From the NCBI RefSeq assembly GCF_030272615.1, contig NC_081405.1, positions 570,707,095 to 570,771,094 on the forward strand: a stretch of 64,000 nt of DNA, in the 5' to 3' direction. Positions 46,137 through 57,021 of this stretch are shown here, in pieces (the stretch's first letter is position 1; each line of letters starts with the position of its first letter). A program made the position numbers and the translations under genes. The notes beneath the pieces are model-generated. The model was not told where the DNA came from. It searched no databases and saw only the letters and a program-made list of their open reading frames with translations. Source of the stretch: Cryptomeria japonica (Eukaryota > Streptophyta > Pinopsida > Cupressales > Cupressaceae).

Positions 46137-48340
46137 TGTGTCGAAGAAATAGAGTAAGTATGGAAACCCTAATCCCGCTCTCATACACACTCATGGAATA
46201 CGAAAGAGCCTAGGGAGGTAACGCACTTTGGCTACTTCTTTATGAGAAAGAGAGAGCCATGGATTACCTCCTATGTTTTCTATTCCTTTGGTGTAAATGA
46301 GAGAGAAGAATGATGCAAAAATGTAATCTAACATAGAATGCAAGTAAGCAAGCAAACCCTAATCTGAGAATGTAGATGAAAGCATAATTGATATACTGCT
46401 AAAAAGTATAGATTAGAAGAAAAAATCAAAGGTGCACCTATGTTTGAAATCTAAGAAGAAATGTCTGGGACCAAGGTGCCATGCCACTGTCCTGATTCTA
46501 CAAGGCTGAAGCTGCAACTGACAGGATAGGTTTTGGAGCCTACAAGGCACTATTTTGCCAAATCCTGCTGACATAGGGCATGACCATGGCACCATGCCAT
46601 TGTCCTGGGTAGGAACAGGGTGCCACACCCCTATCCTTAGGGTTTTTGCTGAGATCTGCAACCAAGAACTGTCCTTGTGTGCTCTTCCACCCCTGAAACT
46701 TCTAGCAATGCTTGGATCCGAATCTATACCTGAAGCTAAAAAAATAGGGTTTGAGGTGGCTATATAGGGTTTTTCATTAGTCAAACATTTATGTTGATTA
46801 TTTTCACCTCCACAAATAGCCGATAATATACAGAAAATGTGTGTGCAAGAATCTTGTGTACATGCAAGGTCCTAAAATGAAAGCAAACAATCTAGAGCAA
46901 CCCTAAAGAGTAAACCCTAATTGCTTATAATTGATAAAGTAAGTGCTCTAAATCCACAATGCAAAGAGATATAAATTATTAATATGAACCAAAATGAAGC
47001 TTATGCAAAGACATGGAAACAACATGAAACAATACCCAACCCCAAGGGAGAGGTACAAGCCAATCATCAGTCGATGATCTCCTATTGTTGTTCTACATCT
47101 TCAGAAGCCCCCAATTGATAAAATTATGCTTGATGAATGTGTTGTAGATGAATGTTGAATGTTGTTGAAGACTTCAGAGATCTACTATTTCACTGCAAGG
47201 AAGGCTCTTATGCTAACAAAAAACCTGCTCTTCGATTCTTAGAAGAAGACCCCTTCAAATCAAGAAAGAGAGTTATTAAGTATGAAACCCTAGCTCTTAA
47301 TTTCATGTTTAGGAAGACCTAGGATTTGAATTTTTTGCCGATCTTTTGGGGTTAAGCATTATTATATCCTAGGATTGTGCTCCCAAAATTTTAGGGAAAA
47401 ATCCGAGGACCATGTGCATTCATGCCACGATCCCACCAACTTTTCACCAATTTTTTGGGGACATTAGATATGATGATACTAGAGCACATCCCAAAGTTAC
47501 ATATGATTTCAATATGTTTTGATATGCGAAATCGGGCCTAAATGATTGAAATAAGAAATAATTAGGGTTTATGAATAAATGATTTATTGAAGGAATAAGA
47601 TGAAAAGGGGCACGCTTAGGGTTAAGAGCCTAACTTTATAACATGTAAAGTGATGAAACATGACTTTATATTTAATTAAATTAATCAATTAAATTTTTAA
47701 AGGGGAATTAAAAATGCAAGATGCAAGACACACTAAGGCAAGTGCTAACCTAAGTGTGAAATTGTACCACCCTAGCAAGGGTGTACAATCTACAACACTA
47801 CATTTATCCCCCACTTTAGCATTCATATGATAGTATGTGCATATCCAAGCTAAAGTATAGAAAAGTAAACATTTTTTTAAAAAGGATATAGCCATAAGTT
47901 CTTAGACGAAGCCCCAAGCAGTATCTACAGTACACAATTAGGAACCACACCCTTCAAACCCACATGTTAGATCACAAAATAACCTAATGATTACTCAGGA
48001 AGATGATGAAATTCACGGGTAGCTATATGCGCCCTTGTTTCGGCTTGCTTATTAGTGATGTGAAATAGGGTATCATGTTTACCACAACGAATTGTGATAA
48101 AGATTTTGACGAAGCAAGTTTGCAACAAGGATTGATTACTCATCCAAGCACATTATGGAACTAATGCAGAGAGAGGGCAAACTCACAATTCCAATGCCAC
48201 CAATGGTGTGAGAATCAAAGCTTCCTAGCTCAGGATATGATACATTGAAGAAAAAGTGTAGAAATTAGGGTTTTAACTTACAAACATAAAGTGAAAAAGT
48301 TCATAACGCATAAATATGAAAGTAACACTTTCATTTGTCA
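46137..48340 (-). repeat. LTR of Tat element 1 (5' LTR in element orientation)
   Basis: TGTGTCGAAGAA...TTTGTCA on the plus strand, 2204 bases by this delimitation, the same length as the other two copies. A CTATATAG palindrome lies near 46760. Frames inside it (for example 46413-46784 minus) are chance products of the LTR. Confidence 0.85.
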
Positions 48341-48425
48341 CTTATTAATAATTCGACTTATTCATAGTTCTAGTAAGAATTTCTTTGTAGTAGATTTTAT
48401 TTTTGTTCCCCCAAATTTTCAACTC

Positions 48426-51225
48426 AACGCATAATATTTTCTATATTTCTTTAGCAAAAATAAGTCAAAGAAAATATTTCTTATTGTTTCAAGTTTCCTA
48501 CAAATCTTACAAACTCCAATATAAGAATATTAGTCCATATAACTTAAAATGTATTTTTCAACTATTTATCTTCAAAATCCAAATTCCAACATTTATTAAT
48601 AAAATTAGTAATTAATCTAATACAAGAGAATATTGTATAAATAGTTTTGTTTTGCAAACAACGTCATTAGTATATTTAAGACCGTTATAATTATCCAAAT
48701 CTTGTATACATACAATGGATAGATAAAAGACTTTTCTGGCCTCCTAAGGATAGTAGATTATTTCCTCCAATTTGATAGAGGTGGATCATATTCGCAACTT
48801 AATGAGGCCTAGGCTTTTAAATGTTCATTGCTAATGAATCTAAATAAAAATTTATAACTCACTAAACACTTATATGTCTAGGCCAAGCATTTATGTGGGT
48901 GGGCGAAGAGGTAAATGGATATCAACAAAGTCATTAGCAATTTTGTCTAGTTTGTCATCATGTTCTATTTGTCTCTATATCATGTTCCTACATCAAATGA
49001 TCATACATGAGAGTCCTTGTCTTGTTAGTATTGTAAAACATATTTTAATGTAAAATATACATTGATATATAAATATGTGTTAAAAATATATAATTTTTAT
49101 GCAGCTTACCTATCAATCACACATATCTATGAACATCACATTCTCTAATTTATATGGCTATGCAATTTTCCTTCCAAATTTAAAAATATGAAATTTTAAG
49201 TTTACATAATTTTCACTTATAACCTTCTTAACAAAGATGAACAACCAAAAAAAAAGAAAATTTAATTGATTTTTATAATCAAATCTTGATATTTTGAAAT
49301 TTAGAAATTTATCATCTTATTCAAATTTAGGTTCATGTAAAATAGATCTAGATTATTTCTACAAGTGCACATTAAAATACTAAAAACAAAAAATTGAATT
49401 TATATTCTTCTCCTTTACTAATCCATCTGAACCAACTAAAATAAAAATTATTACAAATTGCATGATAGAATGGTGTATTTAAAAACCAACCCTAACTAAA
49501 ATGAGTTATCTAAGATTCAAGATAGACAAAATAATCTATATGATATATTAATAGTTTTATTTTATTTGAAAGTGAATTATCAATATTAAAGTAATATTGC
49601 ATAATCATATTAGAATAATATTAAATACTTGTTTGTTATTCATGATTTATTATTATCAATGATTTATTATTATATTAAATTTTCATAGATGAAAATACTA
49701 TTTTGGATAGAAAAGTTCAATTCAATTAGATTTATGAGTTCGAAGCTCAATCACATGTATAAATTTGAGTTGGAGCTTGCTAGCTAAAAAAATATTTCAA
49801 TGTGTGGTAGAGTGGTGGATTTGAAACCAATCCTAACTAAAATAAGCTATTTAGGAGTCAAGATTGAGATAAAAAATTATACAACACTTTCAGAATTTTA
49901 TTTTATTGGTAGGTGGATTCAAATTATTAAATAATATATAATTTTTTTGTTATTTTTAATCTTGATTCATTATCACTAAATTAAACTATTAAATGTCTTA
50001 ATAAGGTGAACATGACCATCATAATTTAAACAATTATTCAAAAATATTTATAATCTTATGTATAAATTTGAGTTTGCAATTGCAAAAATGAATAAAAATA
50101 TTAGACATTCAAAATAATAACCTCAACTCCTACATATATAATAATTGTTTTTCTAATGCTATAATTCATTATGTATCATTTCAACCACAATAACTAATAA
50201 CAAATAAAATAAAATAAAATAACATCAATATATTTTAATTCTGTTTAAAAATTGAAAAAATTTATCAAATTATTTCAAGCCTAAATAGAAGACAAACAAA
50301 ATAATTATTATAACAATAAATATCTAAAGAGATGCGTGTATTTTCGTCTCATACAATTCGATGTAGTTCAAATCAGTGAAACCACTTGTAATATCACTTT
50401 CAATAATTCTTTCCATACACACTGTACTATCGATCTTCCGGTACTGATATTGGCTCATTTTTCTTAAAGAATGGCGTTGTGCAGATGGGACAAGTATTGT
50501 GATCCTCAAGCCATGGCCAAATGCAGTGAGAATGAAATATATGTCGGATCATACAAGGAATCTCTCGAACATTTTCTCCGAGAATAAAATCATCCCTACA
50601 AACTCCACAGAAAAGTCCATCATCAACATGAAAACCTGAAATTGTTACAATGGGCAGTGCCTCTACAAATTCTTTCGCCTTCCTTTCATTCTCTACTATC
50701 TTCACGATTTTTTTCCGAAGAGAATCGAAGGTATTGAAGACCCCACGTAACCACCGAATATCAGCAGGGAGTCGATCCTCGTGAACTTCAATCAGGAGAA
50801 ATTCAGAATACAATGAATCGTGAAGGCTGTTAAGCTGTTGCAGACGACGAGGCAGAGCTTCACGTTCCATAAAACAATTTGCTTGCATGAATAACTTGGT
50901 GGCTTCGATACGTAAATCCCCCATGCGGCATTCCAGGCTTTTGCACCACTCGGCAACTTCCTTTTCCTTGCAACCCATATTCTTCTCTTCCTGCATTTGC
51001 GCCATTCCTTCACTTCACTGTCTTTATAGTGAGAAGATTTTCCATTTGGTATGCGAATTTGTGGAATGGATTGCAGTCATCTAGCAATATGTAGTGAATG
51101 AAGCGTCAGGGTTAGTTTCATCTTGCACCCTCTCAAAAGAGACGAAGTACCGTTGATCCAAATGCTATATGATTTATGGATGATTTTCTACGAGTGATGT
51201 TTACGAAAAGCTCCTAAATTTAAAA
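48426..51225. repeat. Segmental duplication block A, copy 2
   Basis: Counterpart of 1088-3520. It begins 85 bases right of the Tat LTR. The insert specific to this copy (about 49242-50105) contains two diverged direct repeats (around 49465-49560 and 49805-49900, both with CCTAACTAAAAT-AG-TAT). Relative to copy 1 it lacks 27 bases just upstream of the RING start. Confidence 0.85.
50427..51005 (-). CDS. RING-H2 finger protein (putative E3 ubiquitin ligase), copy 2
   Basis: A 192-residue single-exon frame, identical to the copy at 2695-3273 except Met10 for Ile and Arg192 for Gln. All eight RING-H2 ligands (Cys133, 136, 151, His155, 158, Cys161, 172, 175) and the long Cys-x3-His spacing are kept. 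About seven to nine substitutions separate the two coding sequences, fewer than in the 3' flank, and no stop or frameshift has appeared. This suggests both copies have been under constraint or were recently homogenised. The 5' flank has a 27-base deletion that ends exactly at the TATAAAG motif, so the motif survives. Expected activity is ubiquitin ligation in cytosol or nucleus; substrate unknown. Confidence 0.85.
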   Translation of the reverse strand: MAQMQEEKNMGCKEKEVAEWCKSLECRMGDLRIEATKLFMQANCFMEREALPRRLQQLNSLHDSLYSEFLLIEVHEDRLPADIRWLRGVFNTFDSLRKKIVKIVENERKAKEFVEALPIVTISGFHVDDGLFCGVCRDDFILGENVREIPCMIRHIFHSHCIWPWLEDHNTCPICTTPFFKKNEPISVPEDR

Positions 51226-53227
51226 TTAATTTTAGATTATTTCAAATGATTACATAGATTGCTATTACATTTCTAATTAACTTTTATATATAAAGAATGA
51301 AATTAAAAGAATTGAAAGAAAATACATAAAGTTACGAGAGAATTTTCAAAGAATTTTGTAACGATAAAGTCAGCAGACATGTGTGTTGGCATTGAAGGCT
51401 TCCCTTGTAAAATGAAATCCAAGCTGACTACAGCTCATTAATGGATTTGACATATTTGCAAGTGGTGCAGTGAATCTTAATTTAGAAATAGCACTACATG
51501 AGAAGAACGTTGCGATTATTAAGACGGTTTGAAGTTCACTTGGACCAAGACCCTCCTTGTACCGTGCTTTGTGCCATCCTCTTTGTTTCCTGGGTGAGAA
51601 ATACTGATCATGGCAATCAAATCACTCGGACCAAGACCCAAATATGTGTTACTGATCAAAGCAGAGTACTGAGATGCAATATATTTCAGGATTCCAGCTT
51701 AATGATCGATAAGAATGAAGTATGTAGCAGCTCTATTTCTTCAGGGCCTTCAATAGATCGAGTGTATGTTCTTTTAATGGGTGCTCTCTATTTGTGTTTA
51801 TACTGTGGGATTTTTATATTTAATTCTCTGTAATGTCATGGATGGGTTCTGAAGGAAACTGTTTCTTTGCATTGTCATGGATGAGTTCTTTAGAAAATGG
51901 TTTATATCATGAATATGTTCAAGAATATTGTTTCATGTTATTTTTAGTTTGGTGAGGTATGAATATGTTCAGGAATATTGTTTCTCTGTATAAGAATGGT
52001 AAGTATGCATATAATCCAGCATAAAGTGATTTGTGTTCTCTTAATAGTGTTGCCTTGCTATCAAGATCAATGTGCTTATAAAAACTCAAATTTCTGTGGA
52101 GAATTTTAAAAGCTACTACATATGTATTTGCTCATAGCAAGAGGCTGTTTTGTTTCATTTTTTGTGGTCATACATGCTTGCAAATGTTATTTTACTCTTT
52201 TAAGCATTAGAAAAATTAATGTTTATATGGACCAGGGAAGGAGGCAGGCAGGTCACATTTGAATTGACAGACATACACACCCATACTGGATCCTACTCCT
52301 ATAATTAATATCCGAACTCATTCCTGGTTCCAATTCTAAATTTATAGGACATGTTAAACTTAAATCAGAAAACTGATTTTTATTTTGAAGTTTAGGAGTG
52401 ATGATTAGATGATGTTAAACATTTCAATTAAAGATGGGTTGGTCTTATAATAGTCAATAGTTCAATAGTATTCTAACAGCAAATTGAACGTCATAGGTTT
52501 GAATTTTAACTAGTTCATGAAAAGTTCAACAATGACCAGAGTCTCAAACATTCTATAGCATGACTTGTGGTGGCGGCCTAATGTTGAAAATAAATCAGAT
52601 CTGAACTAGAGATGGTCTGATCCTATAAAAACCAATAGCTCCGTAGTGGAGCACTCTAATAGCTAATGGAAGGTTTAGATTCGAGTCCTAACTGATTTAT
52701 AAAAAGCTAAAATAAATCAATAAAGATTATCAAACAAAAATATAACATTAAAAAATACATTCCAAAAATTAAAAAATAAATAATAATACATATTACAAAT
52801 TAAAAAAAGCTTTAAAAAATTGAAGCACAAAAGATTAATAGACTGAAGACAAATTGAAGTTGTAATACTCCAGAGAACTATAAAGACTAATTGATTGGAC
52901 TTTTTATTTTAAGACTGAGCCTAACTCAAAAGAATCAATCAAGTATTTCAGAAGACCCTCATCCAATTACATTGTCCTTTTATCCAGATTAAAAAGAGCC
53001 AAGCTAGACAATTGCAGAAGCTCGCTTGTTAGATTGTTAGCTTTTACAACTTGAAACACTTTAAAGGAAATTAAGTTTAATGTAAAAGGTAATTTGGAAT
53101 TTATTTATAAGATTGGAATGGAGGTAAGTAGTGTTGGGAACCAAAGAAACAAAATCCCTCCCTATTATTAAGCATGCAATGAATGAATGGATCTGTTTTA
53201 AGTAAAGATTTGTTGATTTCTATGACT
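51226..53227. other. Intergenic, one weak plus-strand frame
   Basis: A 111-codon frame (51498-51833) contains Cys/Arg-rich sequence and a hydrophobic C-terminus with no known domain. It might be a broken exon. Downstream, TGAATATGTTCARGAATATTG occurs twice (about 51910 and 51960), and TGTCATGGATGRGTTCT also occurs twice (about 51833 and 51874). The rest is featureless A+T-rich DNA. Confidence 0.4.
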
Positions 53228-53945
53228 TTAAATGTATATAACTAGTAAATAATTAATTGTGTATAGATTATTCTTCATTCTTGAATATCGATCAAAAGAG
53301 AATGGTAGTTCTATACGGAGGTCCTTTATTGATTTAACCCTTGATATAGCTCTAAAAGTTAACCCTTGTCTTTTTGTTTTACCTATATCAATTGTAGCTT
53401 TTGGTAATGTTAATCCTTGGGATTTATGTATGGTAATCGCCGAGGCCATATATAGTGGAATTTGTCTATGATTACCTAGGGATATTGGTGTTATAGGTAT
53501 ACTTTTTCAGGTCATCTTTGTTCCAAGGTGGTCCATTTTAATTATAAAACCGGACAACTACATACAAAGGTAAATCTGGGGGCTTAGAACTAGTTGTGTA
53601 TACAATATCTAGCACCTCTCCAAGTGATCCATTCACAAGGCCTGCTTGTATACATAGGTTTGTTGTTAACATTGTTAGTTGGCCTCTACATAGTAGGAGT
53701 TCATGGGTAAGTTGGTTAGCATCATTATCAGCATTTGGTTTTATGTATGCTTTGATTGCAACACTAAATGCAACAGGAAGATTTAGTAGTTTAACCATTT
53801 TTTTGTTGTGTGTTGTAACTAAATCATTAGTGGAGTATAGGTGAATTTCTTTGTCAAATATTTTTTGTTCATCAATAGATTGTAGTTTGTTTGTATGGTT
53901 CATTAGTAATTCCCAATCTTGTTCAGTTGGTTGTGCATCATGCAT
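53228..53945 (-). pseudogene. Helitron Pif1-like helicase C-terminal fragment
   Basis: Minus-strand frames 53945-53538 and 53449-53228 encode the last part of a Helitron helicase: WELLMNHTNKL, ATNDLV-type Asn loop (LYSTNDLVTTHNKKMVKLLN), LCRGQLTMLTTNLCIQAGLV and NGSLGEVLDIVY. It ends with the C-terminal helicase signature ITIHKSQGLTL-KATIDIGK and LTFRAISRVKS. The two frames join through a short frameshifted piece near 53455-53535. The Rep nuclease domain and the N-terminal helicase motifs are missing. Helitrons use Rep/Hel for rolling-circle transposition; this piece is inactive. Confidence 0.85.
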
Positions 53946-54051
53946 GTTTTGTAATATTCAATGGAAGTCAATTTGATTTTGAGAATCACCTTGTTAATGA
54001 AATATTGTTTGAAGTGTCACACTTGTAGTCAACAAAACAAATTTATCCTAA

Positions 54052-57021
54052 GGCCTTACGATCGACTATGAGTAGTTCCATCTACTTTATCCTATACCCG
54101 TTTTGTTGTTTTGATGTTCACGTGCCTTATCGATCCTTACAATCCATACTAAATATTCTCCCTATGTCTACATATTCAGTTTAAAAAAATAAACATATAT
54201 ATCAGGTTGGGACTGGCACTAAGATCAAAAGTCTGGCTCTGTATGAAGACTGTTCAAGTGACCCCCCTTTAGAATAGTAGGCCATTCCCTTCCTAACCCT
54301 ACCTTGAGTTGATCCCTTTCAAACATCATTGTCTAGTGAATATGACTAGCAAAGTGACGGGGTAGGTGATAGGCTAACATTTTGGGAGGGGCAGGGAGCC
54401 CCTACAATTCTATGGGTACTGATCAAGGAACCACTGTCCTACTAAGATTCATTCCACTGCAAATAGAACCTCTGGGTTTATCTCGGGGGCTTCTCTTTCT
54501 CTTGTTGAATCTTGATCCCGATTTGCTTGCTACCTGTGAACTAGAATTTCCTCTGCCTTCGCTGGCTCTGTCCCCATCTATGCCAACTAGTTCTTTGGCC
54601 CCCATAGCCTTGTAGTGTAATTGTTGCCATTGCCAACTAGTGAAATAGTGGTTGTTGTCTAGGAGATGTTGGGATAGCAGTGGCTTAGATCCTATTGTCT
54701 TTGGTCACTATCTAATGAAAGAGAAATCATAAGACCCTAATAGCGTATTTTAAAAATTAAAAATTAATCATTAAATTTGAAAACTTTTATATTTCACAAT
54801 CGATTTGAAGCTTGAGTACTACCAAAACCTTCTACTACCATTATAGAACTATCTATGCACCATACTATAATCAACTAGTGTTATTGATTTTTTCATGCTA
54901 ACATTAGGAGTGCAAAACTATGCAAACATGTACCTTATTTTATCTTGACTACCAAGTTATTAGAGAAATCTTCTTTCTCGGGATATAAATTTTACCCATA
55001 GCATTAAATTTTAACTCTTGAGAGTTAGTAGAGATCTCTCATTAAGAATTATGTGGTGGTATATGTTTGAATGCAAATTGTCTATTTTTGTTAGTTTTTA
55101 GTGCTATTAAATAATGCATTCTTTCGAAACACTTAATATGTCATAGCTTTTGCACAGGAATTTATTTATTTATTTTGAATAAGTGATGGAGATAATTTAT
55201 AGCATGGTACATAGTAGATTAGGTGTTTTTTCACTTGGAAAAAGAGAGAGAAGATTGTTCTGATTTGATAACTCAAAGGAGATTAAATTTTGAGGTCTTA
55301 TTATGTGGGCATTAATATGAATTTCAATGCGAAAAGTTTATGGTATATGAATTTCAATGCAAAAAGTTTATGGTGTTCATATTTTTATGAGGCACATATG
55401 ATGGCACATTAAATTCTTTAATTTAGTGCTTCCTAATAAGGTTCATAAGTGTTTCCAAATTTTGGACATTCACAGAGATAGGTACACAAGGTGTCTTTTA
55501 TTTTTAGGCCATGATTGACATGTGTATGCAAAGTGGAGTCTTGGTGAGAGAAACAAAGGTCAATTATTGTTTAATAATATTACTAGATAATAAAAATGAT
55601 ATATATGGGAGAAATAGAACAATTGTATGTAATAAAATAGTTACACATATAACTATATATTATAGAAATGTAATAATTACATTGAGATTCCTCAATTAGT
55701 TAGAACAATTGTAACTCCAAGTTGAAATAACAAGTTCTAAATCTTGATCTCCTCAATCATAAATATTAAATAATTGGAGAACAATCCATATTGACCTTCA
55801 CATGCATAGGACTAAATCATATTGTGTTTTGACCCTTGGAAGGGTATAATTTTTTATCTTAGGATTGTAAAATCATTGGACAAAATTTCATATTGATTTC
55901 AACACCAAACCCTTACCTATCTCCAAAATATCAAACTTCACAATATATAAATTCTTTAAATCTATGGGCACGATCAATGAAAACAAAAAAGAAAACAAGA
56001 AAATAAAGCTAAAAAATCTTCTCATGCAACATCTCATCTGAAAGTGAGAAGCTAGCTTGAGATGATGGAAATTATTCAAATCTATGATTCCACCAGCCTC
56101 CAAAAGTGAAGGCTCGTAGCACTAATACATTATTAGGACCCAAAAAAGAATCATTAACAAAAGATTCATAGTATTATAAATCATCGCCCTAAATTTAGAT
56201 TAAGTTACCTTCATTTGATTGATCTTTGATTTTTCCTTTAAGAAGATCATTGGTTTGAATTCTATAAAATCATATTATGTGACCTTTATCTTATAGTAAA
56301 AACATGTATTTTTTCTTTTGTTTTTACTTGACTATTTATTGTCCTTTGTGAATATAGTTCTTTCTCCTATTGAGGGTCATCTTCTATATCTTCTTTTGTC
56401 CTTTTTATTCTACTATAAGTGTTAAAATCATATCTTGTAAAGTTTGTGAAGTTATTTTTATTGTATTTTGAAGACAAGTTATTTAACAAGATAATTTTAG
56501 CATCGTTATCATCTACCAGAGCCTTAACTTCTTTTAGATACCTAATGAGAAGACTCAAATTAATTATATGATTTGACATTGTAATTTCATCTTCTATTTT
56601 GAACCTAAACAATGGTAGTTTTATGAAAACTTTGCATTAACTAATTTTTCTCCAAACATTTTGTTCATGGACAAGTATCTACTGTTGACTTATTCGAATC
56701 TATATGATGTATTTTAGAGTGATAATTAAGAAAGACCAATAATAACCTTGGTTTTATCATCTCTACTATTTGAATCCAATAGCTTATTTTCATTTATAGG
56801 CTCCTTTTCCTTTCCACTTACTATTTCCCATAATATTTTATTCATTAGTTTCATTTGTATTTTAAGTCATCATACATGGAAATGAATCTAGAATATTTGT
56901 CTAATGGAATCTCCATAGAAAATAAATACAATTTTTATCACTCCAAAAAAAAATCTTATGAAGAAATGACACAAATCTCTAATATTATTTACTATCAAAT
57001 AACCTCAGGTACTCTTACAAC
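54052..57021. repeat. Segmental duplication block B, copy 2
   Basis: Counterpart of 26150-29945, lacking the 846-base LTR insertion. It carries a local 28-base tandem duplication of its own at about 55318-55375 (TATGAATTTCAATGC-AAAAGTTTATGGT). The right end is cut by the Tat LTR at 57022; the left end lies about 105 bases from the Helitron helicase fragment. Confidence 0.85.
56230..56640 (-). pseudogene. Ty1/Copia gag relic (copy 2)
   Basis: An open piece at 56612-56367 reads MFRFKIEDEITMSNHIINLS, LVDDNDAKIILLNNLSSKYN and RIKRTKEDIEDDPQ. This is the middle of a UBN2-type Copia gag (ILL-x-LP-x-Y signature, here ILLNNLSSKY). The zinc-knuckle remnant lies at about 56240-56300. It is the uninterrupted counterpart of 28290-29640. 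Confidence 0.65.

Larger units (their letters stand above)
35350..48340 (-). mobile_element. Tat-clade Ty3/gypsy retrotransposon 1, full length but decayed, with antisense PMD gene
   Basis: Two 2.2-kb LTRs (35350-37553, 46137-48340) bound about 8.6 kb of internal DNA. On the minus strand the order is PBS, gag-like region, protease (about 44990-44585), G-patch-like linker (about 44090-43950), RT (43855-42897), RNase H (42640-42326), archaeal-type RNase H (about 42320-42040) and integrase (42027-40630). An opposite-strand PMD gene (37607-about 40083) fills the space between pol and the 3' LTR. The double RNase H and an extra antisense gene before the 3' LTR are known Tat features. The LTRs differ at roughly one base in ten where compared, pointing to an old insertion. 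No matching 5-base target duplication is seen (TCCTA left, CTTAT right). Confidence 0.85.

Noticed and set aside
46413-46784. 123-codon minus-strand frame
   Set aside because: Within the Tat LTR; a similar but broken frame in the other LTR shows it is not conserved.
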